DNA of 64,000 nt. Origin: Porpolomopsis calyptriformis (Eukaryota > Basidiomycota > Agaricomycetes > Agaricales > Hygrophoraceae). Every line of letters starts with the position of its first letter. The first letter of the stretch is position 1. Made by a program: the position numbers and the translations under genes. The notes below the pieces were generated by a model. That model did no database searches. It was not told where the DNA came from and saw only the letters and a list, made by a program, of their open reading frames with translations. Location of the stretch: contig OX621168.1 of assembly GCA_951640195.1 (NCBI GenBank), forward strand, positions 124,001 through 188,000, given 5' to 3'. This document shows positions 1 to 12,392 of the stretch, piece after piece.

Positions 1-1565
1 CCAAGATAATATACATGCTAATGGAATTGATAGACAAAGTCTGAGAGAATGATGAGGAAGTCGCAAGACATCTGTCAGAGAATCGCATTCTGTATGATTA
101 TTAGAAGACCAAAGAGGAGGGACTTGCCAAGCAACTCAACCAATTACCACTCAACAACAAGGACAATTTTGCAAAGCAGCTTGACGTTCTCCAGGCCAAC
201 TTCAAGTCTCGGAACAGCCATCTATCATGGCTTATTGGCAACACATGCATTGCATGTATGCTTGCAATTCTGTTTTCTTTCGGAGCTTATTTTAGGGTGT
301 TACCCAAATTCAATATTCAACAATTGGCTGCACATTTTGTCAACATTCATGGAGGAGTAAGTTGAATCATCAAACACATATGTACATTGGACTAACATAT
401 ATCGATAGATCATCACAGAACATATCATTGCCGAGTATGACCTGATGTGCTAGATTGCATCCACGATGCTATTCCCGACTACCTCAGAGATCCAGGATTT
501 GATCGGCAAGCACCAGGCGTTGGCTAAAGGTGAAGCAGAGGGCCACCCCTTAATGATATGAATGACAGACTTAGCGAAACAATTATCAGATTCGACGGAC
601 AACTGCGATATAACGATATGGATGGAATCAGTGATGGAGCAGCTTGAGACAGCGTTTAATGAGTTAATACAAAACCCAATGCACCTTGGATTGATGATGG
701 TGAAGGCGACAGCAGACTGTGAGACATATCTCCTTGCAATACTGAAATCTCTAAATCAAGAGTTCAATGCCCAGAAGGATCGACTGGGTCATGATGCATT
801 TTATGAGGTAGCACTTGGAAAGGCCGCCTTCATCCATTCACTTAAATTAACGATGACAAATTGTCCTCTACCACTACTTTGCCAAGCTCTATTTTCCAAA
901 CTTGACAGCATGTATGCCCAATTTCCAGAGGCACTGAAGGAGGTGAGTAGCACCATTTCACTAATTGGGTGGCGCAGATACAGATGCTCTGATACGTGCA
1001 AGTTGGTAAGTATAGTGGACAGAGTACTTGCATAGATTGGAGCATCTGTATGTGCACCACTTATCTCAGTTATATGGTGAATACTCTGACATTGACCAAC
1101 GTGATAGATCTTACACTGGTTCGAGCCATTGGTCAACTACCACATAGCATTTATGCATTGATATGACCCCTTGGTCCCTTGAGCTCCAGAGGACATGTTC
1201 CATATATCTACATGATCCCCCAGACATCCACTACACTGCTACAATGTCCCTGACTATGCAATTTAGCTTCCTGTCCAGCGATTTATCTCCAAATTCTTCG
1301 GATTTCTGTGAATTTCTTTGAATTCTCTAATCCTTTGATTCGCGATCGCAGCTCATATCAAAGGATGCATCTGATAGCCAGACATCCATTGTGTAGATCT
1401 TCATTGTTTCCATTGACCCTTTTACTGGTGGCTTCATTCAGAAGTCTCATCCCTTTACTATATAGCATATAAAGGGATCTTTGTTTTCACAGATATATTT
1501 ACTTGTAGATATGTTTGTATTATAGAGAAGGAAGATAGATTCCATTGTCCCACGTCTAGTCCTTC

Positions 1566-1709
1566 AGGGACCCATTATCAATAAAATGACCAAAATACTG
1601 GCACAAAATTAATTCAAAATTCTTTAGGGGATTATTAGGGCATCCCAATACAATCAGTTTAAGCTATAAATTAAAAAAATTGGCAGTCCCATTCTTGAGA
1701 TATATCTAC
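1566..1709 (+). repeat. Direct repeat copy 1 (about 144 bp)
   Basis: The segment from ACCCATTATCAATAAAATGA to GAGATATATCT recurs at 3484-3627 in the same orientation, with scattered substitutions. The copies are about 1.9 kb apart and the microsatellite lies between them. They could be remnants of terminal repeats of an old element or a local duplication. No TG...CA ends or TSD were found. Confidence 0.75.
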
Positions 1710-1897
1710 TGCTATTAACAGCCAAGTAAAGGATATAGTATAGTAAGAAGAAGATGCATATGCAGCAGTGGTGCTTGCAGTCATGCAAACTAGCCAGAGA
1801 GGCCCTTATATAGACCAACTCAGATAAACCATTATGCAAATAAGGTTTTAGTTAACTAGTGTAATATTTTTACAAGTTGGGGGGAGGGGGGGGGGGT

Positions 1898-2275
1898 TAA
1901 AAAGATAGTAAGCAAGTGAGAAGTGAGTATATTGATAAAGTAACTGAGATGAGCAAGCAACTAAGAAAGTGAGTAGCAATAACTATATAAGTAAGTGAGT
2001 AGCAATTTATAAGTAAGGAAGTGAGTGAGTAACTAACTAAGAAAGTAAGTAAGTAAGTAAGCAATTTAAGAGAGTGAGTAAGTAAGTAACAATATACTTA
2101 AGTAAAGTAAGGGGGTAAGTTAGTGAAGAAGTAACTAGAAAGTAACTAGGTGAAGAAGTAAGTGCATGAGTAACTTATAATAACAAAGTGAGGGAGTAAC
2201 TAATAATAAGAAACTAAGGAAGTAAGTAAAGAAGTAAGTAAAGTAACTAGGTAAATAAGGAAGTAACTTCCTAAT
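1898..2275 (+). repeat. GTAA/GTGAGTAA-type microsatellite
   Basis: About 380 bp of imperfect short tandem repeats built on GTAA, AAGTAAGT and GTGAGTAA units, preceded by a G-rich run at about 1878-1896. It is not the fungal telomere repeat TTAGGG. Confidence 0.85.
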
Positions 2276-3483
2276 AGTATCCACCTTCTTTAGATTAATT
2301 ATAAGTTGTAGTTATTTTGGACCTGGTATGTCAAGCTGGTTTAATGCTTAAAGAACTCAAAAGGTGTAAGGCTGCAACCCCCTCATTCTCCAATACCTCT
2401 TGGAAAGATGTCACATTAAAGTTTAACCTGGATCTATCAAAAGATATCCATCAACTTTGTCCATCATTCTATAGGGAAGTTATGAAGGCATCTGCAAAAT
2501 AGCTAGATATCTATTAAGAAGAGAGGCACTCATGATATTAAAGCAGCCCAAGTATAGCTCATAGATATGGTATGCACCTCCCTTATCTATAACTAGACAA
2601 CTAATCATGTGTCTTAGTGGCATATTCCTGTATGTGCACTTTTTAAAGGTTGTCTTGTTGACCAGCCCAAGTCTTCTATACCTGAGACCCCTGAAACCTA
2701 TGAGCTTAGAACTATTGGAAAGCTCTTTAAAACGTGAATTGAGTATATAGATATCATATGAAATGAAGCAAAAGTGAGCAAGATCAACATTAAAGGGTAG
2801 GTTGTACATAGGAAGTCTTGTAGTGGATAGTGCTGCTGATAATGTGGCACTCATTATGCCTCATTGCTGTCTCTAGCCCTGCTTAGGTGTGGGGACCTTT
2901 CTGAAGGTGGTCTGGGACCTTGGTCTTCATAGCATGGTTTGTGCAGGAGGTACAAAGGTGTCAACCTTAAAAGCTAGTACAAAAAATACAATACATATCA
3001 CCAATGTATCTTCCAAATGTCCCCCTACTCTCTGAGGAGATCCTAGAATTTGAAGAACACCCCTTGTGTCCTTCAGATGATGACAAATCAAATGAGGTGG
3101 GTTGGCAGGGTTCACTGAGTGCTATGACAAAAAAGGTGTCTTAGAGAATAAAGATAGTTACCAGCAACATGGTCTTTGAGATTCAATAGTAGTATTAGCA
3201 GCAGTTTGCGTAGGCACACTTTAGAGAAGATTAGATGGGCAAACTACCTTTCATCAATAAATAGGGAAGTTACCAGTTACATGCCCTTTGTGAGTTGACA
3301 TGAGTTTGTAGGGCATTAATGCGAGGTCTGTGGATTGCAAGTACTTCCTGCACAACCTTATCTTTTGCATCTTCAGACCACTTTTTAAATGCAGTATGGA
3401 GGTCAGTACCTAGTTTTGTAAAATCACCAGGCAATCCCACAAATTGCTTAGACATCTCCTAGAAACCCACTGATATGATACTC

Positions 3484-3627
3484 AGAGACCCATTATTAAC
3501 AAAATAACCAAAATGCTGGCACAAAAGTAATTCAAAATTATTTGGGGGATTGCTAGGGCATCCAAATACAATCAGTTTAAGCTATAAATCAAAAGAATTG
3601 GTAGTCCCATTCTTGAGATATATCTAA
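3484..3627 (+). repeat. Direct repeat copy 2 (about 144 bp)
   Basis: Partner of 1566-1709 in the same orientation. Both copies end at GAGATATATCT, after which the sequences diverge. Differences are mostly transitions, consistent with old copies. Confidence 0.75.
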
Positions 3628-3892
3628 AATACTCCATGTATACTATTATACAGCCTAGCTATTGTATTGTACTCTATAAATTGCAATTTCATATCCATTC
3701 AATAGGCACAGTGAACTAATGGTAAGCCTACCCAAAATTCTGATTTTTAGAGCATTTGGTATATCGCAGTGGAAGATAGTAAGGTTTTAGGAGGAGGCAT
3801 AAGTATAAGTAGCTATAGACTACTCTAGTGAAAACTAGTGGAATAGGCAGTTTTTAGTAGCATATAATAGTTTTGTCTAGTTTAAACCCTCA

Positions 3893-4580
3893 TATATAAT
3901 TAAGGATATCAAGATATTAAGAGAAAATATTTTACTTGTTATACTTTTACCTTATTAACTTGAAACTACTTAAAGTACTTAAAGCTACTTGAAGCTACTT
4001 GAAGCATGTAATGAAGTTACTTAAAGCTACTTAAAGCTACTTGAAGCTACTTAAAGGACTAGAAGCTACTTGAGGCTACTTGAAGTATTTGATAAAGTAC
4101 TTGATAAAGTTACTTAAATACTTGAAGTGCTTGATAAAGTTACTTAAATACTTGAAGTACTTAATAAAGTTACTTAAATACTTGAAGTACTTAATAAAGT
4201 TACTTAAATACTTAAAGTGCTTAAAGCTACTTGAAGTGCTTAAAACTGCTTGAAATTACTTAAAGCTACTTAAAATTATTTTATCTATATAGAATTCTCC
4301 AAGTTTTTCAAGTATAAATGAAGTAGTTTCAAGTGCTTCAAGTAACTTCAAGTACTTCAAGCATTTAAGTAACTTTATCAAGTATTTAAGTATTTAAGTA
4401 ACTTTAGTAAGTACTTTATCAAATACTTCAAGTGTATCAAGTAACTTATACTAAAAATGCAAAATTTACTAAGTCTAAAACTTACACATATTAATAGAGA
4501 ATATCCATATCATTTTTATATAGGAGTAAATAGTTTAGTCATTAAAATATATAAACTTTGTACTTTTTTCTAAGAGTGTG
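3893..4580 (+). repeat. Foldback-like inverted arm, left outer part
   Basis: This is the reverse complement, with divergence, of about 16010-16970. It consists largely of short tandem units such as ACTTGAAGT and ACTTGATAAAGTTACTTAAAT. A non-repetitive tail follows (about 4450-4580) that matches 16010-16140 inverted. The arm stops abruptly at the Gy1 insertion and resumes at 12393 after Gy1 and a solo LTR. Without those insertions the left arm is about 1.1 kb and the right arm about 1.4 kb. Confidence 0.8.
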
Positions 4581-4959
4581 TGTTATGTCGGCAGTTGGGG
4601 TCTCAGGTCACTAAGGATGAGGGACAACGAAGAGGCTAGCGCATAAGCTAGCAGTGACAACGTTGAAGGACAAAACTAGGGAGATACAAGCGTTTCATAC
4701 TCTACTTATATCTACCTGAGTCTGGGCCTGTGATTGTGATAACCATGGCAACGATCCATAGAATAGCTGACTAACACAAAGCATTGCGCAGCTACTGCGG
4801 AGCACGTCTTTATTAGCCAATGGCATTATCACCTCTAATCTATGAAGAGATAAGATAAAGATTAGATAGGGAGAGATAAGATAAGATCAAATTGAAGATA
4901 AGATTAGATAAGGAGAAAAAGGAAAGTTGGTGAGATGACAAAATGAAGTGACTGTAACA
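4581..4959 (-). repeat. Gy1 3' LTR
   Basis: 379 bp with TG...CA ends, about 90% like its partner at 11466-11854 by eye. Most differences are transitions. It also lacks a short GCATTGCACA-like duplication present in the partner. Confidence 0.93.
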
Positions 4960-4969
4960 TCACCCTCTC

Positions 4970-7900
4970 TTCAAATTCGCATCTGTGCAATATTAGAACA
5001 GGCACTGGAGATGCCTTGAGCAGTCTCATAATAACCATTGAGGTGCATAGCAGGGAGAGGTTGGAAGATGATACTGGTATCGCCGATGAATTTCCAGGGT
5101 GGACAGGGGGGAAACGAGCTGGTACATCTGGAGCAGTTGACCTTGACCGTCCAGCTGCAGAACAGCTGTGACTGCATTGACAGGACTAGACTCATAGATC
5201 CATGCTCGGCAAGCAGAAGGAGGCAAGTAGGGGAGAAAGGTGGAACTGTCAAAATCGCATTCGAGCAGTCGGTTGACTTCTGTTGGGTGAAGTGGGATAA
5301 GAACATTGATATTATCACTGACCTTGGGCAGCTTATAGTCCTCACTGGTAGAGTCTGTGATTGGATCATAGAGACATTCGTCAATTCTGAAGAAGTTGTC
5401 CATGCAGATAACGTGGAGCTGGAGTCAAGGGGCTAGTCATTTAGGATGGAGAGTGTGAAACTCATCGACCAGTTCTTGGGCATTTTTGACATTCAACTCA
5501 GGTTCCCAGGTGTTTTCCTCACTGGTATAGCCTTCCCAGCATACCAAGTATTGAAGTTTTCCTCGTCACAGATGGGAATCCAGAATTTCATTAACGACGT
5601 ATTGGGAGTCGCCTTCTAGTTGGATGGGGGGAGGGGGAGTAGGTTTCTTCTGATTGGGGAATGAGGGAGATTGATAAGGAGAGAAGTAAGATTTGTTGAA
5701 GACTGGGTGGAGTCCTAACCACTCATGGGGGAGATCAAGTCTGTAGGCAGAGCGACCGACCTTCTCAATGACCTTAAAAGGACTGAAGCGTTTGTTGTCC
5801 AGCTTCTTCATGGGTCATTTGGTTTTGATATTGGTGGCAGCTAGCCATACTTTATCTCCTGGTGAATATTCTTGAGTGGTTTGGACATGTTTGTCATGGG
5901 TGGTCTTCATGGTTTCATTTGCTCTCCTGAGGGTGGCTTCAGCTTCCTGATGGATGTTCTTCATCTGATCAGCGAATTGGGTCGCAGATTCATTTCGGAC
6001 TTCTCTCGTAGTGTCATTTCCTTTCCAGGGGTTCTAGCCATAGTTGATGTAGAAGGGGGTTTGTTGTGTGGTAGTGTGGACCGAGTTGTTGTACAAGAAC
6101 TCAGCCAATGCAAGCCATTCCTTCCAATTATCCTAATGATGGTTGACAAAGACACAAAGGTACTGTTCGAGTGTCTGGTTCATTCATTCGGATTGGCCAT
6201 CGGTCTGGGGATGGTAAGCTGTGGAAACATTCTAGGAGGTGCCCAGAAGGTGGAAAAGATTGTCATGAACTTGGAAATGAATCGTGGGTTGCGATCGTGA
6301 ATGATATGTCGGGGGACACTGTGATCTTGAATGACACGATCCCAAATGATTTTTGCGAACCCTTCGGAGTTCAACTTGATGTGGGTGGCTTCAAATTTGA
6401 CAGCCTTTGAGAAGTGGTCAACAATCGTGAGAATCACGTTATAGCCTTGACATTCAGGTATGGGGCCAACAAGATCGACTGTGATCATGTCCCAGGGTCG
6501 AGGAGGAGGGTTGAAGGGGTGGAGTGGGGTTTTCGCGGATAGTCAGGATGCTTTGGTTCGTTGGCATGTCTCGCAACCACGGACATAGGTTTTGACATCT
6601 CTTCTGATGGTAGGCCACCAGTAGTTGCGACATACAGCTTCAGAGGTTTTGAAGGAGCCATAATGTCCAGAGAGAGGATTGTTGTAGTGTTGAGTGATGA
6701 TTTCACCACGGAGTGGGGTGTCCTTCAAGATGTAAATCTGGTCCAAGAAGGTCTTGATACCATCATCTCGGGTTTTCCAATCGGTTTTGTGTTTTTCTTG
6801 AAGGAGCGTAACTTGTTTATCTTCGTTTCGGTATGAATTTTGGATTTGGGAATGGAAATTAGTGGGTTCAATCTTGTATTGAACCTGATGAAGGTCTATG
6901 ATAGGGTGATCTGAGGCAGGAAAAAGATTAGATAGGAGTAAAATAATGTCGTCGTTATTATCCACCCCCCTCTCAAAACCTGGTTGTCTCGACAGGATAT
7001 TGGCCTTAGAGTTGGCTCTGCTGGTGACATGGTGAAGAGTGAAGTGGTAGTCCTGAAGCTCCGTGAGCCATCTGGCCTGACATCTGTTCAACTTCTGGGG
7101 CAACTTGAAGTACTGGAGATTGGCGTGGTCTGTCCAAACCTCAAAGACTTGCCCAGCAGACAACAGCCATTTGTGAAACTCTTGGAGTGCAGTCATTATC
7201 GCGAGTAGTTCGCGGTTGTAGATCTGATAATTTCATTCCATGGGGGTAAAGGCCTTGGAGACATAGGCAATGGGCTTCCAAACGTTGTCTTGTTTTTGTG
7301 ATAATATAGCACCCAATGTGTAGTCAGAGGCGTTAGTTTCTACACAGAGTAAATCATTATCGTTAGTGATGGAGAGAATGGGAGAGGTTGTAATATTGTT
7401 TTCAGGGCATCAAAGGTGTCCTGGCATTCAGCGGTCCAGTCGAAAGGAGCATTTCCTGTTAACATATTGAGGGGTCAAGCAATTCCAGCAAAGTGATGGA
7501 TAAATCAACAGTAGAAGTTGCAGAATCTAAGGAAAGCTTGGACATCTCACTTGCATTCGGGGGTTGGCTAGTCAGTAATCCCTTGGACCTTGACAGGGTC
7601 CATCTTGATGTGGCCTTCTGACATGATAACACCAAGGTATTCCACTTGGCATTGGTTGAAATCACACTTCTCAGGCTTGAGGTAGAGCTTGTGTTCATGA
7701 AGTGTGGTCATAACTTCGTAAACATGCTGGTGGTGCATCTCAAGGACCTTGTCGAAGATGAGGATGTCATCTATATAAACCAAGACATGTCCTTCAACGA
7801 TTTGGACATGGAAAATATTATTCATCATGTTTTGAAAGGTAGCAGGCGAGTTGGTGAGGCTGAAGAACATGATAAGAGGTTCAAACAAGCTGTGATTGGT

Positions 7901-9385
7901 TTGGAATGCAGCCTTGTGTTCATCTCCTTCCTTGATCCAGACATTGTTGTATTCCCAGTGAATGTCTAGCTTGGTGAAATAGCGATCGTTCTGTAGAGTA
8001 TCAATCAATTCATTGATCAGAGGGAGGGGGTACTGGTTCTTGACAGTCATGTCATTGAGTTTCCTGTAATCCTAGATGGGGTGTAGTCGACCATCCTTCT
8101 TCTTGATGAAGAAGAAAGGGGAGGCAATGGGAGAAATAGATTTGCGAATCCATCCAGTGTGGAGGTTCTCTTCCAAGAACTCATCTAATTGAGCACATTT
8201 GTCCATGGAGAGTGGGTAGACCTTGCAGTCAAGCTTTTCCTCAGTTCTGGGGAGGAGTTTGATTGCGTGGTCCCAGGGATGACTTGGGGGGAGTTCATTG
8301 AAGTCTTCCTTGGTAAAGACATCTTGGAATTCATGGAGGTATTCAGGTACAATTTCTTTCCATGTGCAGTCCTTCTTCTGGGCTTCCCAGGCCTTGATCG
8401 CAAGATCCTGAGACTTTGTTCCCATTAAATGAATCTGGATAGCAGGGTTGAAATCAACTATGAGCAGTTGATTGCCATCTTTGAGGGTCAGTTCATTGAT
8501 ATCGATGGAGTCCAGGAGAGGGGAGGGATGACAGTCTGGGGGGCATCGATCGAGAACAAGAGAGTTTGCCTTCCAGTCAATGGAGGGATTATGAATCCTT
8601 AACCAGTCGTGTCCGAGGAAAATCTGCAATTTGCCAAGGTTCATGATACCAAAGTTAATCTGTTTGACATGATTGCCAACCTTGAGCTCGAGTGTGACCA
8701 TTTCGGAGATGGGTCCCTCAGAATTGGGTTGTCCATTGGCATTGTGTACCGGAATGGGTCGGGCAAATTTGGTTGTGTAAAGGTCGTTTTTGCAAATGTA
8801 CTTGATGTCAATACATGAACCTTTGCAGCCGCTATCGATGAGAGCAGTTACAAGGTGTTCGGCATGATTATCCAGGGTGGTAATGACAGTTTTAAGAGTC
8901 AATTGATTCCTTGAGCCTGAGCCACGAATGAACACATGAGGTTCCTTAAGTTCATGGAGGGCTCGGATGGCATTCTCTGTTGAGAGAGCGTTAATTTGAT
9001 CAATCATAGTCTGAGTCATTTCTAATGATTGGGCAGGGTGAGACCATTTCTAAAGAATTGGGATTGCGTAATTAGCCTGTTCCTTAATAGCATTAACGAT
9101 ATCCAAGGGGGAAGAAAGAGAGTTGATGTTGATTAAATTGATGGAAGGGAGAGACAATGATTCGGGAATGGGAGAGTCAGGGTTTTCAGGGCACTCAATG
9201 TTCACGTCTGGCATAGACAATGGAGGACAAATTTCATTGATGGACTTGTTGGTATCAATTATTGTACATCCCATTGTACTAGTACAAAGGATGGAAAGAG
9301 GGGGAGGGGTAACAAAAGGGGTGTCCAATACTGTCTGTTCGCAATGCCAAAGCAAACACGATTCCGTCAAATAGAGTGAGTGCAT
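4970..9385 (-). pseudogene. Gy1 pol (protease-RT-RNase H-integrase-chromodomain), broken
   Basis: This reads from ATG at 9385, two bases after the gag stop, in one frame down to about 4990 with in-frame stops at, for example, 9050, 8072 and 7568. Visible in order are the aspartic protease DSG (LIDSG, about 8845), the RT core with YIDD (about 7770), RNase H near TDHANLQYF (about 7130), the integrase zinc finger ending CETCQR (about 6555), and the integrase core (VDLVGPIPE...IVDHFSKAVKF, about 6430-6485). A chromodomain follows (YVVNEILDS...YLVCWEGYTSEENTWEP, about 5470-5610), then a C-terminal extension shared with Gy2. Where Gy2 can be compared, stops replace Arg CGA, Gln or Trp codons. The product would be the retrotransposition polyprotein. 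Confidence 0.9.
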
Positions 9386-9387
9386 CT

Positions 9388-10317
9388 CTATTGACTGTTG
9401 CCAAAATCCTGTTTGTCATTGTCGGGGGCGGGCTCCTCAGTGTTGTGTTCCTCTGCGGAAAGGAAGTTTATCAACTCCAAAATTTTGTCAACAGTCAGTT
9501 CGTGCTGGAGAGCGCGAACATTGACCTTCTTGAGTTCCTGTGGGCACTCCCGATGGAAATGTCCTACTTGGCCACAATTGTAGCACCTGTTGGTCTGGCG
9601 TGTCTTTCTCAGGTCCATTGGCAAGCCCTGACCACCGTGGATGATGCCTGACAGCATTTGTTTATCCTGGGCAGGTGGGGGGTGGAAGCGTGGAGTGGAG
9701 GGGTGAAAGGCTGGATGAGAAGGAAGGGCAGATAGGTGTTGGCGATGTTCCTGATCGTGGAAACGTTCCAACAGTTGACCCATAGCCATGACCTTGTCAT
9801 GGTACTTGGGGTATGTGGTGGGGAGTGGGGGTGACATATACATTTGATGAATTATATCCTGGCAGGCATTCTTCTCAAGGATCCTGATACATTCTTTATC
9901 CTGGCCGATGAGACCAGCTTGGCGGAACAAGAGTTCCAACTTGACAAAATAATCTACAATTCCTAAACGTCCTTGCGAGAAATGCTTGACTTCCTCACGG
10001 GCGTGTTGCTCCATAGCGTGGTCAGTGAAAACAGCATCCAAGATGTCCGTAAAATCTTTCCAAGGGCCGAGGGGTACGAGGTTGCCAGTGATGGGATCTG
10101 TCCAGCTGAAGTAATTGTCTATGTACTGTTGGGCCCACTTGGCAGCGATGCCTTCCTTCATATATGACAAGGTTATGAGGATCATCTTCTTGGGATCCAT
10201 GACTTCGCTGCTGCGAAGGAAGATGATTACCTGGCGGAACCAGTTCTTGTACAGTTTTTTGTCGCCATTGAAGACATCGGGTTGGGCTAGCTTGATTGCT
10301 TTGGAAACTGAAGCCAT
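9388..10317 (-). CDS. Gy1 gag-like capsid protein
   Basis: 309 codons on the minus strand starting MASVSKAIKLAQPDVFNG. The retrotransposon gag domain lies at about residues 10-190 (LSYMKEGIAAKWAQQY is typical). A CCHC zinc knuckle, CYNCGQVGHFHREC, lies at about 242-255 and packages element RNA. The frame is open, but the matching Gy2 protein has a Ser/Pro-rich N-terminal region, here represented by broken frames at about 10322-11400, so the original gag may have been longer. Pol starts two bases beyond the gag stop, which suggests translation by reinitiation rather than frameshifting. Confidence 0.85.
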   Translation of the reverse strand: MASVSKAIKLAQPDVFNGDKKLYKNWFRQVIIFLRSSEVMDPKKMILITLSYMKEGIAAKWAQQYIDNYFSWTDPITGNLVPLGPWKDFTDILDAVFTDHAMEQHAREEVKHFSQGRLGIVDYFVKLELLFRQAGLIGQDKECIRILEKNACQDIIHQMYMSPPLPTTYPKYHDKVMAMGQLLERFHDQEHRQHLSALPSHPAFHPSTPRFHPPPAQDKQMLSGIIHGGQGLPMDLRKTRQTNRCYNCGQVGHFHRECPQELKKVNVRALQHELTVDKILELINFLSAEEHNTEEPAPDNDKQDFGNSQ

Positions 10318-10321
10318 TGGA

Positions 10322-11465
10322 GTTGTTGGTCATGTGGGGGGAAGTGGGTTTAGGTTCGAAGGTGGTGGGGGAGACAAAGAAGGGGAAGGAGCTGGAGAAA
10401 AATGAGGGGAGGGATTCTATTTAGAGGGGGAGAGAGACCTTCTCGGTGGAGGAGAGTCTTTTAGTTTCTGGGGGGGTTCCAGAAGCAGTCGTTGCAGGGA
10501 GGTTGAGGTAGTCACCTTCTCAGGAGTGGATGACAAGTGAGAAAGAGGTTGAGGTGGTGTTCGGAGGAAACGAGGGTGTCCAAACGCAAAGGGCGAAGGT
10601 GTTTCTGTAGGTCACAGAGAAGGGGCAGGGAGAGTGGTTGGTCTGAGAATGGAGAAGATAGAGGGAGTTGAGGGGTTGAGTATCTGAGATGATAAGGGTG
10701 AGAATATCTCAGAGGTGTCGATGGCGTCCTAGAACTCTAGTTTGTCATCTGTGAGCCCATAGCTTGGTCAACAGGATCCTGCATGGGGTGGCATGGTGAA
10801 AGATTGTCTCAGACATGGATCTCTCTGATGTGAGAAGATCTGCGACAGTAGAAAACACGGATGGAAGAGGCGAGAAAGTTTGCAATGAGTGCCGGGGAAT
10901 GATAGACTCTGATGCGAATGCAAGTGAATGTATGCGGTTCGATTTTAATGAAAGGGTCAAGATCGTCATCTGAGGAATCCGAAGGGGATGGGGCAGTATA
11001 ATAAGAGTCCAAAGAAAAGGAGGAACAGGACAAGGCAGGGGAAAGGTTGGCGGAAATGGGAGGGGTGAGGTCGAAAGTGAGGTGGGAGAACTCGAGCGTA
11101 AGAGCTTTGAGTTGGGCTCATTCAATTTCTAAGGCGTCAACAGCTTGCTGTTCCGAGTAGCTAATAAGCATACTGGAAGAAGCCTGAGGGGATTGATAAG
11201 GTGGGGAGTAGGATGGGGGTGGAGTAGAGGAAGAGCAATCCAGGGTGGTGGTCACACTTGGTACCGGGCGAGGATGTGCTGAAGTGTCTCTCATGGTTTC
11301 CAAAGCAAAAGAGGATGGGGCAGTCAAGGGGAGCCTGGCAGGATTCCAGGGAGGCAACAGTAATGGCTTTGTCTGGTAACCCAAAACAATGCGATTGGTG
11401 TCAGACGAATCTTGTCCAGAGACTCTTGAGAGGAGAAGGGAGGTGAGGAGGGAGTTTCATCCTTC
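10322..11465 (-). pseudogene. Gy1 5' leader and degraded Ser/Pro-rich N-terminal coding region
   Basis: Between the 5' LTR and the intact gag frame lie broken minus-strand frames rich in Ser, Pro and Thr (11118-11384, 10745-11125). They correspond in position and composition to the Ser/Pro-rich segment before gag in Gy2. The first bases after the LTR (GAAGGATGAAAC on the minus strand) are the probable primer-binding site. Confidence 0.6.
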
Positions 11466-11854
11466 TGTTATGTCAGCAGTCAGGGTCTTAGGTTGCTAAG
11501 GATGAGGGACAACGAAGAGGCTAGCGCATAAGCTAGCAGTGACAACATTGAAGGACAAAACTAGGGAGATACAAGTGTTTCATACTCTACTTATATCTAC
11601 CCAAGTCTGGGCCTGTGATTGTGATAACCACAGCAATGATCCATGGAACGGCTGACTAATGTGCAGCATTGCACAGCATTGCGCAGCTACTGCGGACCAC
11701 ATCTTCATTGGCCAATGGCATTATCACCTCTAATCTACAAAGAGATAAGATAAAGATTAGATAGGGAGAGATAAGATAAGATAAAATTGAAGATAAGATT
11801 AGATAAGGAGAAAAAGGAAAGTTAGTGAGATGACAAAATGAAGTGACCGTAACA
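11466..11854 (-). repeat. Gy1 5' LTR
   Basis: 389 bp with TG...CA ends. In minus orientation it starts TGTTACGGTCACTTC, similar to the start of the Gy2 LTR. It should hold the element promoter. A stretch AGTTTTGTCCTT (11562-11551 on the minus strand) matches the complement of the primer-binding site at 10 of 12 positions. Confidence 0.93.
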
Positions 11855-11861
11855 GTGTGAG

Positions 11862-12387
11862 TGTCAGGACTGAGGTTCCAAGGGGGTTCTCTAGGCCTAG
11901 CACGACACAATATAGAGCTGACAAGTGTTCCAAAGTGACTTGTTGGATTCAGGATGGAACCACAGTATGTAGACGAGTAAGTCAAAACTAGGGAGTCTAC
12001 TACAAAAAAGCGTATCTTTATATACAAACCAATGAAAGGGAAACCTATAAAGGACTATAAGGGATGAGTGTTTGAAGGTCATAGGGACCTGATATGTAAG
12101 GGATAATGGTCCATAATATAGTCTTTAAAGGGGGCTCAATAAGAGTACAGAATGAAGTGAAATGAAAGGGTGAAAGGGACTGTCATGGATAATCCAAGTG
12201 GCACAGTGGCTCAGAGTGCACGAAACAAGTGTGCTCTTTTGCGCAGCTTTCAAGGAGCCCAGTGAACCAAGTTTGGAGTCAATCCAATCACTGGTTCTTG
12301 AGTTACGGTCTCTTTAGTGATTTTGGCATAAACACTATAAAAGGTGCGCAGAATGAGTATGCTCATTTGGCACAGATATTTCTGACA
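11862..12387 (+). mobile_element. Solo LTR of an unrelated LTR retrotransposon
   Basis: 526 bp starting TGTCAGGACTG and ending TTCTGACA, so the ends are inverted TGTCAG/CTGACA. A perfect 5-bp duplication GTGAG flanks it (11857-11861 and 12388-12392). No internal region is present, so it is a solo LTR left by LTR-LTR recombination. A TATA-like ACTATAAAAG lies near 12340. Orientation is uncertain. Confidence 0.85.
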
Positions 12388-12392
12388 GTGAG

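Larger units (their letters stand above)
1..3892. other. AT-rich intergenic/repeat-derived DNA, no recognisable gene
   Basis: No family is recognised on either strand. Open frames of 60-157 codons exist, for example 562-1035 (+) and 2480-2854 (-). None shows a known motif, convincing introns or neighbours that support it, and several are interrupted just outside the frame, as in decayed transposon sequence. The stretch also holds a GTAA-type microsatellite, a G-rich run at about 1878-1896 and a pair of diverged direct repeats, listed separately. I infer old repeat-derived DNA. Confidence 0.5.
4581..11854 (-). mobile_element. Gy1: complete Ty3-gypsy chromovirus LTR retrotransposon
   Basis: A 7.27-kb element on the minus strand, bounded by LTRs at 4581-4959 and 11466-11854 that start TGTTATGTC and end GTAACA. 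A perfect 5-bp target-site duplication GTGTG flanks it (4576-4580 and 11855-11859). Reading the minus strand the order is gag, protease, reverse transcriptase, RNase H, integrase, chromodomain, the order of Ty3-gypsy chromoviruses. A polypurine tract (GAAGAGAGGGTGA on the minus strand) abuts the 3' LTR. It sits in the left arm of the foldback-like structure. Multiple stops make it non-functional. It is related to Gy2 in protein and in LTR ends but is a distinct family. Confidence 0.95.

Noticed and set aside
562..1035. 157-codon plus-strand frame
   Set aside because: No recognisable domain or intron support. AT-rich decayed surroundings make a transposon remnant or chance frame more likely, so it is only mentioned in the region entry.
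1898..2275. Possible telomere or centromere repeat
   Set aside because: The unit is GTAA/GTGAGTAA, not TTAGGG, and the stretch is only about 380 bp inside unrelated sequence.
3950..4440. Regular short repeats resembling a CRISPR array
   Set aside because: Units are imperfect, contiguous and without unique spacers. The same sequence recurs inverted as the right arm at 16130-16910, and the genome is eukaryotic.
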